A stretch of 23,562 nucleotides of DNA from an uncultured Lachnospiraceae bacterium (GTDB lineage: Bacteria; Bacillota; Clostridia; Lachnospirales; Lachnospiraceae): contig CADBTO010000269.1 of assembly GCA_902797565.1 (NCBI GenBank), positions 1 to 23,562 on the forward strand. Direction: 5' to 3'. Position 1 is the first letter of the stretch; the number at the start of each line of letters is the position of its first letter. The notes under the pieces are model-generated. The model was not told the origin of the DNA. It ran no database searches and saw only the letters and a list, made by a program, of their open reading frames with translations. A program made the position numbers and the translations under genes. Of the stretch, positions 7,688-16,200 are shown one piece after another.

Positions 7688-8445
7688 GGTTCCGGAACAG
7701 GATCCGGCATCAGCGCGTAATCTTCAAGCAGTGCGCTTTTTGCCAGCCGGTCTGCCTCTTCGTTCCATTCCACACCGGTGTGGGCGGCGATCTTCTGGAA
7801 GCTGATTTGCAGATGCTCCATATGTTTTTGCATGAAGTTCCGGTAGGCGCGTGTCAAGTCCTTGTTTGCCTTCCAGCCATCTGTGGCCCAAAGTTCGATA
7901 CCCTGGTAATCATAACAGATGCGGAGGCTCTGGTATCCGTTTAGCAGGGCAAACTTGACTGCGGCGGCTGCTCCGAGCAGCTCGCCCGTGACATTGCGCA
8001 GCGCGGCGGCTTCCGGATGGGTGCCGCTGCCGCAGTCACGGATGACATTCCCGTCCGGGAGAAGGAAGACGCAGCCATAGGAATAGCGGCGCAGGGCGTG
8101 CTCATAGCTGCCATCAACATAGGCGGTGAGCAGCGCAGTATTCGGATCCGCGTCTGCGGTCGCCGAAGTACCAGGTTCGGAACTCCCAGGATCTGCGCCT
8201 GCGGCCGCCGAAGCACCAGGTGCGGATCCTGCGCCCGTTCCGGCGGTGTGGATGCCGCCCATTTCCAGATAGTGCAGGGCTTCTTCCTCGGACTCGAAGC
8301 TCTTATACTGTGCATTTGCGACGCCGTGGACGTTTGCGCGGCATTCGGCCCAGGTTCGGAAGATACCGGTGGAAATGCCGTGGCGCACGGCATAATATTT
8401 CTGTTTTTTCTTTGTTTTTTTCGTTTGGTCTGGTGGCACAGCCAT
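7684..8445 (-). CDS. rnhA: Ribonuclease H1 with N-terminal viroplasmin-like domain
   Basis: Cleaves RNA in RNA-DNA hybrids. The 253-residue protein has an N-terminal Cauli_VI/RNHI hybrid-binding domain (about 17-62, KYYAVRHGISTGIFRTWAEC). A Gly/Ala/Ser/Pro/Asp linker of about 40 residues follows (65-104). The RNase H fold occupies 105-245, with catalytic D111 (AYVDGS), E155 (TGELLGA), D179 (CYDYQ), D232 (EEADRLAK) and the loop His222 (AHTG). All active-site residues are present, so it should be active. The start is set by GAGG (complement of 8453-8456) 7 bases before the ATG. It lies 41 bases after the EAL gene on the same strand and may be transcribed with it. The linker holds a tandem repeat, listed separately. 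Confidence 0.93.
   Translation of the reverse strand: MAVPPDQTKKTKKKQKYYAVRHGISTGIFRTWAECRANVHGVANAQYKSFESEEEALHYLEMGGIHTAGTGAGSAPGASAAAGADPGSSEPGTSATADADPNTALLTAYVDGSYEHALRRYSYGCVFLLPDGNVIRDCGSGTHPEAAALRNVTGELLGAAAAVKFALLNGYQSLRICYDYQGIELWATDGWKANKDLTRAYRNFMQKHMEHLQISFQKIAAHTGVEWNEEADRLAKSALLEDYALMPDPVPEP
8144..8233 (-). repeat. Two 45-bp imperfect tandem repeats in the RNase H1 linker
   Basis: Bases 8144-8188 and 8189-8233 are imperfect copies. Each begins GGATC(C/T)GCG and shares GCGG(T/C)CGCCGAAG and ACCAGGT. They encode two linker units of the type DPGSSEPGTSATADA and DPNTALL-adjacent sequence between the hybrid-binding and catalytic domains. The period of 15 codons keeps the frame, as in the channel tail. 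Confidence 0.8.
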
Positions 8446-8486
8446 ATGTTTTCCTCATCTATGAATATGAACCAATCTGCACGTAC

Positions 8487-10364
8487 TTACCACACAGGAT
8501 TCTTGTCTTTCAAAAAGTCTGTGAATTCATCCCTTGGAATCGGTTTTGAAAAATAATAGCCCTGGATGTAGTTGACACCCAATCCAGCCATCGCATCCAG
8601 CTGGTCCCTCGTTTCTACCCCTTCGGATACGATGAACAGCCCCATGCGGTGCATCATCGTGATCACGCTTTCCATAACGGTCCTTGCTTTTTTGCTGGTG
8701 AAATATGCCTGGGTGAAGGAATAATCAAACTTGATGATCTCCACGGGCATTTCCACGAAATAATCCAGATTGGAGCGGCCGGTTCCGAAGTCATCCAGTG
8801 AGAATGTGACGCCTTTTTCCTTGAGTTTTTTCATATTGGAAAGCAGGATCCGTTTGGCACTGCTGGAAGCCGTTTCCGTGATCTCCAGGTTCAGCCAGTA
8901 GGGCTTGATGCCGTATTCTTCCATGATCGCGATAAAGCGGTCTGCCAGGTCTTCCTGGTCAAACTGTGCCACGGAAAGGTTTACCTCGATATACTGGATG
9001 CCATACTCCTGTGGCTTCCCGGTGGCAAGCAGGGCACATACCTGCCGGAAGATTTCTTCGCCCAGAGGGATGATCAGCCCGTTTTCTTCTGCAACCGGAA
9101 TGAACATACCCGGCGGAACAACCCTGCCATCCTCGTCCCGGATCCGTACCAGTGCTTCGGCAGAGGTGAAGATCTTTTCTTTGACATTGTAGATGGGCTG
9201 GAAAAAGACTTCAACCCGTCCGTCTTTCATAGCATCCTCGATCATTTCGCGCACGGTTGCATAGTTTTTAATATGCGCGATCGTATCCGCATCCATTTCA
9301 ACTGCCTTCTTCCCTTCCATCTGGGTCAGCAGATAGGAGTGGGCATTGATGCACTCTTCAAATCTGTCTGTGATTTTGCTGGTCCGCAGCAGGATATAAT
9401 GCAGACGGACTGGATATCCGATCACGATCGGGAGTTCCTCGCTGATGGTCTGGTAGAGGGAATCCATCCGGCCGCCTTCCTCGAAGAGAAGGGTCAGCCC
9501 CTTGTCCGACTGGCGGAAGCAATGGGTTCCGGAAAAACGCCGGAGATAGTTTGCCATCCGGATCATGACGGTCCGTTCCACTTCCGTGCTGGGGGACTGG
9601 GTGGCATAATCGACCAGAATGAAGATGCTGGAAAAGTGTCTTCCTGTATCATAACGGTCACGCATGTAGTCAAGCAAGGCATTGGAAGTATACAACCCTG
9701 TGGCGCGGTCGATGCCTTCGTGCGGATTTTCCAGCTCCGCATAGAGGATCATCATACCAAACGCCGCAGCCAGCCCGACAACCAGGATCGTGGGATGTGT
9801 GAGCTGTACCAGTGCCGCACACAGCCAGCAGCCCTGCCAGCACAGGATGGCACGACGCCTCCGTCCGGAAGTCGTGTCGCTCTTGTAGAATGCAAGAGCA
9901 ATCGTCATTCCAATGTAGAGCAGCGTGAACACATAGGTGGCAACCGTGGATGGTCCATACGAGAAGACCACGCGTCCCATGATGAAATAGTTGATCGGGA
10001 GTATTGCTACCAGAATAACGCCAAGAACCAGGGTCAGGGAAAAAAAACGCCGGATTTTTTTGTGTGCGTCCAATGCGTAAAATTCGCCTGCGGCGTATTG
10101 CAGCCCTTCGTAACTCTGTATCACGAGGCTGCAGATATAAAGCTTGCAGATGAGCCGCGCGAACCCTGGAGCAATGGTTCCGGCATTCGCTGCCGAAATG
10201 CCGATAATGGAAGAAATGTCCAGGATCAGGCAGATGATGCAGGAGATGAGGGCACGCAGATAGAGCTTGCGGCTTCGCAGATCCAGCGCACGTTCCCCGA
10301 TGAAGATGACTAATAAGACCAGCAGCATCACCAATGCGCAGGATTGCAGTTCAATGTTCAGCAT
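8487..10364 (-). CDS. Membrane-bound c-di-GMP phosphodiesterase: 7 TM, degenerate GGDEF, EAL
   Basis: A 625-residue inner-membrane protein expected to hydrolyse c-di-GMP. Seven hydrophobic segments span about 8-210. A GGDEF-like domain (215-365) starts DRATGLYTSNALLDYM but has no GGDEF motif (SDKGLTLLF at the site), so it is probably regulatory. The EAL domain (370-620) keeps the residues known to matter: E403 (EALVR), N462 (EVNLS), E494 (LEITET), D524-D525 (LDDFGTG), K545 (IIKFD), E581 (SEGVET) and Q601 (QGYYFSKP). The frame is open to 10439, but the ATG at 10364 follows a GGAAGGAA box (complement of 10369-10376) and begins directly before the first membrane helix. The ligand sensed by the membrane part is unknown. 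Confidence 0.9.
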   Translation of the reverse strand: MLNIELQSCALVMLLVLLVIFIGERALDLRSRKLYLRALISCIICLILDISSIIGISAANAGTIAPGFARLICKLYICSLVIQSYEGLQYAAGEFYALDAHKKIRRFFSLTLVLGVILVAILPINYFIMGRVVFSYGPSTVATYVFTLLYIGMTIALAFYKSDTTSGRRRRAILCWQGCWLCAALVQLTHPTILVVGLAAAFGMMILYAELENPHEGIDRATGLYTSNALLDYMRDRYDTGRHFSSIFILVDYATQSPSTEVERTVMIRMANYLRRFSGTHCFRQSDKGLTLLFEEGGRMDSLYQTISEELPIVIGYPVRLHYILLRTSKITDRFEECINAHSYLLTQMEGKKAVEMDADTIAHIKNYATVREMIEDAMKDGRVEVFFQPIYNVKEKIFTSAEALVRIRDEDGRVVPPGMFIPVAEENGLIIPLGEEIFRQVCALLATGKPQEYGIQYIEVNLSVAQFDQEDLADRFIAIMEEYGIKPYWLNLEITETASSSAKRILLSNMKKLKEKGVTFSLDDFGTGRSNLDYFVEMPVEIIKFDYSFTQAYFTSKKARTVMESVITMMHRMGLFIVSEGVETRDQLDAMAGLGVNYIQGYYFSKPIPRDEFTDFLKDKNPVW

Positions 10365-10438
10365 GGTGTTCCTTCCAAATTTCGTTTCATATGTAGTGAC
10401 CGCGTAGGAGGGGGATAAAAATCCCGCCGTATAAAGCA

Positions 10439-10466
10439 CGTGGCCTGGCGGATACGCCAGACCACG
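10439..10466 (-). terminator. Stem-loop after the AIM24-family gene, possible terminator
   Basis: CGTGGcCTGGCG (10439-10450) pairs with CGCCAGaCCACG (10455-10466), giving an 11-bp stem with one mismatch and a GATA loop. It lies 24 bases beyond the AIM24-family stop codon on the minus strand. Only a weak T-rich stretch (TGCTTTATA) follows. It is either a leaky terminator or an mRNA structure ahead of the EAL gene, for which I see no convincing promoter. Confidence 0.5.
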
Positions 10467-10490
10467 AAGCCGGATCGTCGGGAAACCGAT

Positions 10491-11168
10491 TTATGATTTC
10501 ACGGCAGAGATATACTGGGCAATCCGTCCAGCCATCTGCATCAAAGGCATGGTCTGGATCACGACCTTCCCAGGACCGGTAATGACCGTATTGAACAGGC
10601 CTTCGCCGCCGAAGAGCATGTTTCCGATGCCTTTGACCATAACGATATCTATCGAGCAGGTATCGTCCATCATGACCAGGTATCCGGTGTCAATGATTTT
10701 CTTTTCGCCAGGTGCGAGGTCATAGATAACAGAGCCGCCGTCGATTTCTACCAGGACGGTGCCGCTGCCGCTGTATTTCTGCATAATGAAGCCTTCACCG
10801 CCGAAGAGGCCTGCGCCGATCTTCTTCTGGAAGAAAACGGACATCTCCACTGACGGATCGCTGGCCAGGAATGAGCCTTTCTGTGCGATGATGGATTTGC
10901 CGGGTGTGATCTCTACAGCGTGGATTTCGCCGGGGGAGTTTGTCGCGAATGCGATTTCCCCGTCCGCCTGCGCCACATAGTTGTTCACGAAGAGGTCTTC
11001 ACCGGAAAAAGCCCTGCCGAGCATCTTCCCGATGCCGCCTGCCTTGGTTTCCATCTTGATGCTGTCTGACATCCAGGACATTGCGCCATTCTGGCAGACA
11101 ATGCGTTCTCCACCGTTCATGCTGCAGACTGCGACAGGAAAGCTGCCGCCCTTGATTTCATATTTCAT
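10491..11168 (-). CDS. AIM24-family (TIGR00266-type) protein
   Basis: A 225-residue protein of the widespread bacterial AIM24/DUF124 family, a beta-rich tryptophan-RNA-binding-attenuator-like fold without a settled function in bacteria. It shows the repeated glycine motifs of the family: MLGRAFSGEDLFVNNY, GAGLFGGEGFIMQKYSGSG and GNMLFGGEGLFNTVITGPG. These are followed by QTMPL and a short helix at the C-terminus. No signal peptide or membrane helix is seen. The ATG at 11168 is preceded by GGAG with a 6-base gap. It has its own promoter (11208-11236) and is divergent from the cyclase-family gene. Confidence 0.9.
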   Translation of the reverse strand: MKYEIKGGSFPVAVCSMNGGERIVCQNGAMSWMSDSIKMETKAGGIGKMLGRAFSGEDLFVNNYVAQADGEIAFATNSPGEIHAVEITPGKSIIAQKGSFLASDPSVEMSVFFQKKIGAGLFGGEGFIMQKYSGSGTVLVEIDGGSVIYDLAPGEKKIIDTGYLVMMDDTCSIDIVMVKGIGNMLFGGEGLFNTVITGPGKVVIQTMPLMQMAGRIAQYISAVKS

Positions 11169-11207
11169 AGTTTTCTCCTATTAAATGCGTTAAAAAACAA
11201 CGAGTTT

Positions 11208-11236
11208 ATTCTAGCATATCTTGGTGCAAAATTCAA
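11208..11236 (-). promoter_or_regulatory. Promoter of the AIM24-family gene
   Basis: On the minus strand TTGAAT (complement of 11231-11236), a 17-base spacer ending in TGC, and TAGAAT (complement of 11208-11213) form a strong sigma-A promoter with an extended -10. The start of transcription is expected near 11201, about 33 bases before the ATG. Confidence 0.75.
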
Positions 11237-11293
11237 GTAAAAAAAACAAAAATGAACAAGAGGTTGTGCCACGGCTTGTTGCATAAAAAATAC

Positions 11294-11322
11294 TTGCAAC
11301 TTCATCAGCGTTCTGATATAGT
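11294..11322 (+). promoter_or_regulatory. Promoter of the cyclase-family gene
   Basis: TTGCAA (11294-11299), a 17-base spacer, and TATAGT (11317-11322) form a good sigma-A promoter. The gene's ATG lies about 40 bases after the expected transcript start. Confidence 0.7.
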
Positions 11323-11368
11323 ATCCGGGAACCAGGGCGTTATGCGAATCAAGAAACAGGAGAAAATC

Positions 11369-11956
11369 ATGAGATTGATTGATATTTCGCAGGAGCTGTT
11401 TTCCTGCCATGTGTTTCCGAATGATCCGGAACCGGTGCGGAAAGAAGAGATGCGGATTGAGAAGGGCGATGCCTGCAATCTGACCAGCCTTTCCATGTGT
11501 GCACATAACGGGACGCATGTGGATGCGCCGAACCATTTTCTGGATGAGGGGAAGACCATTGACCAGATGGGGCTGGAACCTTATGTGGGAGATTGCTATG
11601 TTGCACGGTTTGCAGGGGAAGTCGGTGCTGCAGATGCAGAGCTGATGGTGCAGAAGGCGGCTGCCGTGCAGGCGGGGCGCAGGATTTTGATCGCCGGGAA
11701 TGCGACGGTGACTGCGGATGCAGCCCGCGTGTTCGCGCAGGCGAACCTGCTCTTGCTCGGCAATGAAAGCCAGACAGTGGGGCCGGAGGACGCGCCCCAG
11801 GAGGTGCATCTGATCCTGCTGGGGCAGGAGGTCACGCTGCTGGAAGGGATTGTGCTGGATGGTGTAAAAGAGGGCAAATATTTCCTGAGTGCCGCCCCGC
11901 TGAATCTGGGCGGCTGTGACGGGGCACCGTGCCGCGCGTACCTGATTTTATGGTAG
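11369..11956 (+). CDS. Cyclase-family metal-dependent hydrolase (kynurenine formamidase-like)
   Basis: A 195-residue cytoplasmic protein of the cyclase/KynB family (PF04199 type). The metal-binding signature HxGTHxDxPxH is present as HNGTHVDAPNH (46-56), followed by the HF(L) context usual for the family. It starts MRLIDISQEL, and ends with APLNLGGCDGAPCRAYLI, which matches the conserved C-terminal loop. Family members are amidohydrolases of varied substrates (formylkynurenine, isatin and others). No tryptophan-degradation genes lie nearby, so the substrate is open. The frame is open upstream to 11252, but the ATG at 11369 has AGGAG 6 bases before it and lies downstream of the promoter. It ends at a strong terminator shared with the facing operon. 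Confidence 0.9.
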   Translation: MRLIDISQELFSCHVFPNDPEPVRKEEMRIEKGDACNLTSLSMCAHNGTHVDAPNHFLDEGKTIDQMGLEPYVGDCYVARFAGEVGAADAELMVQKAAAVQAGRRILIAGNATVTADAARVFAQANLLLLGNESQTVGPEDAPQEVHLILLGQEVTLLEGIVLDGVKEGKYFLSAAPLNLGGCDGAPCRAYLILW

Positions 11957-12008
11957 GGCAGGCAGTTCCATAAATCGCGCAGGGGGATGGAAATCCACTC
12001 TGCTGCAC

Positions 12009-12045
12009 AAAAAAAGGGGGGATTTTCATCCCCCCCTGTTTTTTT
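12009..12045. terminator. Bidirectional intrinsic terminator
   Basis: GGGGGGAT (12016-12023) pairs with ATCCCCCC (12028-12035) around a TTTC loop. The stem has a run of seven A on the left and seven T on the right, so it works in both directions. It ends the plus-strand cyclase-family gene and the minus-strand three-gene operon. The operon's last stop codon (12044-12046) lies in the T-run itself. Confidence 0.92.
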
Positions 12046-13192
12046 ACATCAGATCTTCCAGTGCGTGCAGTTTCCGGTCCAGGCTGGAAGGACCGCCGCG
12101 CAGGGACCAAAGTTCCTGGTCCAGGAAATTCGAGAGCGAAGTGCGTCTGCCAAAGCCATACAGCTGCAGCGGGAGCTGCTTCCGGTAATTTGCCTGAATG
12201 TCCTGGATGGCTAGGGCAGTTTCTGGCTCGGTCCCGGTTTCCAGATCCGCGCCCGAATCTCCTGCGGTTTCCAGATCCAACAGGAGTTCCACCAGCTTCC
12301 TTGAGCCTTCGGTGACTGCAGGAATCAGGATGCGCACGGTTTCTTCCCTCAATGCAAAACGCTTGCATCCTGCAGCAAGGCATCGGGACAGCAGTCCGAC
12401 CAGCGCTGCCGGCGGTGCTTTTTTGTCCAGATAGGCACATGAGAGTACCAGCGTTTTATAGTCTGGTTTTTCTTTGCTCCGCTTCAAATGCTCTACAATG
12501 GCAAATCCCAGGATCTGCTCTTCTTTGATCAGGGCAAAGCTGAGATCTTTGTCCACCTGTTTCCCAACCAGCCCACCGTCCGGAAGGGGGACGAAGCCGC
12601 GGATATTCCGTTCAGAAAAGGATTTCAGCACATAAGAAGGGATTTCTGAAAATGCCTTGATGTCCGGGTTGCCTTTTTTCTTTTTTGCAAGCAGCTGCCC
12701 CAGTTTTCCGGTTTTTGCCATAGAAAGGGGCAGGCTGAAAAGCGCCGTTTCCGGAATGTCAAAACTGGAAAAGCCGCTTGCGTCCAGAAAGGCGGCGAGT
12801 GCTTCTTCTTCCGGGGTGAGCCGGACAAAGCGGATCATTTCCGGTACGAAATCCGGGAGGGAGATCCCCTGCTCATCCTGCGCTTCTTCGGCCATATCCC
12901 GAAAGGAAGATTCCAGGTTGGAGAGCAGCCTGGTGGCTGCCCCCTTCCTGCGGAACTCTGGCAATACATACAAAGAGAGAATCTCAAATTCACCGTCTCC
13001 TGTCAGGCGTCCGGCGATTGCACCGATATGCTTCGCGTTCGAAGCGGAACTGTACTTCAGTACCAATGCACCAGTTTGCCTTTCTTCCTGCAATGCCTGG
13101 ACGGCTTCCGGGGTCAGGAGGAAGGAAAAGTCCGCAGCGTCCGCGCCGTCGATCGCATAGAGTGAAAATCTGTCTTCCATGGCAATGTCCAT
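12044..13192 (-). CDS. GNAT-family N-acetyltransferase, probable double-domain form
   Basis: A 382-residue protein with a recognisable acetyl-CoA-binding motif A in the N-terminal half: ILSLYVLPEFRRKGAATRLL (71-90) with the R-x-K-G-A loop. The second half repeats a GNAT-like order (FALIKEEQILGFAIVEHL, then LVLSCAYLDKKAPPAALVGL and CKRFALREE) without an intact acetyl-CoA loop, suggesting a degenerate second domain. A Glu/Thr-rich insertion with a 30-bp repeat lies near 303-317. An AGGGAG 6 bases before the ATG supports the start. It starts only 17 bases after the giant gene's stop, so the two are co-transcribed. A plausible but unproven role is acetylation of the giant protein or of a shared target. 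Confidence 0.8.
   Translation of the reverse strand: MDIAMEDRFSLYAIDGADAADFSFLLTPEAVQALQEERQTGALVLKYSSASNAKHIGAIAGRLTGDGEFEILSLYVLPEFRRKGAATRLLSNLESSFRDMAEEAQDEQGISLPDFVPEMIRFVRLTPEEEALAAFLDASGFSSFDIPETALFSLPLSMAKTGKLGQLLAKKKKGNPDIKAFSEIPSYVLKSFSERNIRGFVPLPDGGLVGKQVDKDLSFALIKEEQILGFAIVEHLKRSKEKPDYKTLVLSCAYLDKKAPPAALVGLLSRCLAAGCKRFALREETVRILIPAVTEGSRKLVELLLDLETAGDSGADLETGTEPETALAIQDIQANYRKQLPLQLYGFGRRTSLSNFLDQELWSLRGGPSSLDRKLHALEDLM
12235..12278 (-). repeat. 30-bp-period direct repeat inside the GNAT gene
   Basis: CGGTTTCCAGATCC occurs at 12235-12248 and again at 12265-12278, exactly 30 bp (10 codons) apart. It encodes the duplicated DLETxG/DLETA segments of an acidic linker. Confidence 0.7.
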
Positions 13193-13209
13193 CTGCTGCT
13201 CCCTTCCTA

Positions 13210-16200
13210 TTATTTCCCGTTATTCCCTTGATTATTTCCCTGATTGTTTCCTTCGTTTCCCATCGCGATTTTCCGCGCGCGTTCCTCGTTTTCATGAAGG
13301 ATCTTGTACCGTTCTTCTTCGCTTAGCTTTTCACCTGCAGCCTCTTCAATCTGGTTTTCCAGCAGTTTCCCGTCCGGCGCGATGCCATGCTGCGCCATAA
13401 CGGCGTTGATCAGGTTTACATAACGATGCAGTTCTGCAATGGTTTCCTCATCTTTGATTGCGGTTTCGAGCATGAACTGCGCATCCACCAGGTCATTGCA
13501 GTGCAGGATCAGTTCGTTGCGCTCCCGGTCGAACACGTCTTTTTTGGGTTTACCGTGCTGTGCATCATAATTTTTCAGATCCTGGTCTGCCTGCCCGATC
13601 TGCTTTCTGATCTCAGCCAGGAATGCGCTTGGCTGGGGCAGTTTTCCTTTTTTGTCCGGCAGTTTCTGAAGGATGGTTTCGCGATCCTGTTCCAGGATGC
13701 CCAGGTACAGGTTCAGTTTCTTGCAGTCCCGCAGTTCTTTCGACCATTCAGGTTTGGTCATCCGCTGTGCTAGGGCGTTACGGTCGAAGAGCCGTCCGTT
13801 TGTTTTTTTGTTTTCTTCCAGCCGCGTCTTGAATGCTTCATATGCTTTGCGCATATCCGAAGCCATATGTGAATGGAAGTAGCAGAAGCTCGGCAGCGTG
13901 GATGTTGGTGCACCATCGCCTTCGCCCTGCTTTTCTGACACCAGTTTTCCCTTTTCGTCCCGTGTCAGGTTGAAGGAAGAGTATATGACGGTGTTTACCA
14001 TCTGGTAAGTCGTCAGTTTCTCCTTAATCTGCCGCATGGTTTCTTCCAGCGTGCTGTTTTCCAGCTGTTTTTTCGCCAGTGTGACCGTATAATCTTCGGG
14101 CACCGGTTTTTTCTTTTGCTGGCGATCCAGGATCTGTTTTGTGAGCCGCTGGATCAAGATCCGGTTTTCCGCAAACTTGTTTTGCGCATCTACCAGCTGG
14201 TCAGAAAGCCCTGCAATATAATCAGTCTGCAGCAGGATGTTCACGTCGTCAATATTTCCGGCAAAGCCCAGTTTTTGCGCCAGTTTGAAGATCTTGTCCT
14301 GTCCGGTGATGTCTATGGCGTGCAGCGCGGCATTCGCGTTTTCAAGCCGCCGCGTCTGCCGGGCCAGTTCCTCCCGGCGCAGTTCGATGCCCAGTGCCTC
14401 TTTTTCCAGGGCGAATGCTGTCTGCTGATTGCTGATCTTCTGCCGGATCTTCGTCAGGTTCGCCGCCTGCTGTTCCTTCGTCAGATCCTGGATCACGCGT
14501 TTCTCATTCTCCTGTTCCAGATCCAGGTTCGGTGCGCCCATCTCTGCATTGGAAAGGCCGCAGTCCAGGACGCCGTGCTCGTTCACCAGGTGTTTTTTCG
14601 CGTATGCTTCGACCAGCGCGATGAATTTCCCGAAGAGGAAGTTTTTCTGGATTTCGAAGCAGTTGTGCAGGCTTGTGTAGAACTGCTTCGGGTTCAGGAT
14701 CCATTCGTTTACTTTGTCTGAATGGAGGAGGGCCTTTTCTTTTTCATATATTTCCTTTGCTGCTGCAAATTTCCTGGTCATGCGGTACAGGGATGAAAAA
14801 TTCTTGGAAATATATTCCTCGTCCAGCATCTGCTCTGTGATTTCGAATTGCGTGACTTCATTCATCAGCTGCATGACAGCGCCTTCCCATGCCTCAGGCG
14901 AGCTGGCTTTCTCGCGGAATGCCTTTGCAAGATCCAGGTTTTCCTGCCGGGCAAATTCGTCCGCCGGGTCTGCGGGCATCCCTGCACCGTTGACTTTCAC
15001 GGGCTGCATCAGATAGTAGAACAGTTTCGGGTCATATCCATTTGCCTGCAGGGCACGGTCCAGGTTCTTTTTTGCGTCCGTGTCCAGCGCCTGGAAGGTG
15101 TCGATTTCCACTTCGGTGATTGCCTGGGAGATTGCGGCCGCATTCGTTCCGTCGATCAGGTCTTTCGCCTCTTTCCCGCCAACGCGTTCCAGCTGGATCT
15201 GGACGGCTTTGCCCGTATCCATTACGATGCGTTTGGAAAGGAATTCTTCAAAGCTATAGGGCCAGTCTTCCAGCATATTTTTTGCAGCAAGGCGTACCCA
15301 GGTATCCAGCGGGCTTTCCTTGCGGAAAAAATGGAAGCCTTCCTTTGACATCTTTTCTACCTTTGCCTTCCATTTCTTTTCCTGCGAGAGGGAGAGCTTT
15401 TCTCCGCTCTGGTAAATGCGCTCAAAAAGCTTTTGCTTGTAATCCTGCATAATCTGGCTGGGGCTGCCTTGTTCGAGCACCTTCAGGTTTGCTTCCAGCC
15501 GGTTCAGATAGCGGTTCTTTTCGCTTGTTGCCTGGTTCAGTTCGCTCAGGAGCGCCTGCTGGTTTCCTCTGGCGTTATCCGGTCTGTATTCTCTGCCGGC
15601 GGTACCGATCAAACCACGGTTGAAGCCATATTGCTGCAGGAAGAACTGGCATGCCTTGTGCAGGGGTTTTAATGCAGTCAGCCGTGTTTCGATTTCCAGT
15701 TTGAGCGCGGCATGTTCCGGTTTGTTCAGGATTTCGCGCATCTGCAGGTAGCGTGGCTGCACAGGAAACCCTTCGATGCCTTCACGGTGCAGGGCTTCAT
15801 CCAGGGATGTAATGATCGTGGAATAGGCCAGGAGTTTCTTGATCGGCTCAGGCCGGATCACGCCGCCTTTGTTCGTCAGGGATTTAAGCAGTTCAGTCAT
15901 CTGCACGCCTGTTGGAATTTCCGAGAGGCGCAGCACCTGTTTTTGGAGCAGCTCCAGTGTGGATTTTTCGCTCGCGTCTGCTTTCTGTTCTTCATCCCTT
16001 GTGAGCCAGGTATATCTGAGGTTCGACACTTCTTCTGAATCCAGGATGTCCTTCAGCTGGATGTAATTCTCATCCGCATCGAAAAACTCTTCTTTTTTTG
16101 CGCGTGCGACCCGTGCCTTCAGGACACGTTCGCGCAGCTTGTGGCTGTATACTTCGGAGGTCAGATCCGTGTATTTCCCGGATTTGATGATGCCCAGTTC

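Noticed and set aside
9273..10313. A 346-residue open frame on the plus strand opposite the EAL gene
   Set aside because: No ribosome site or protein motif, and the opposite strand encodes a complete EAL protein. The open frame follows from codon composition.
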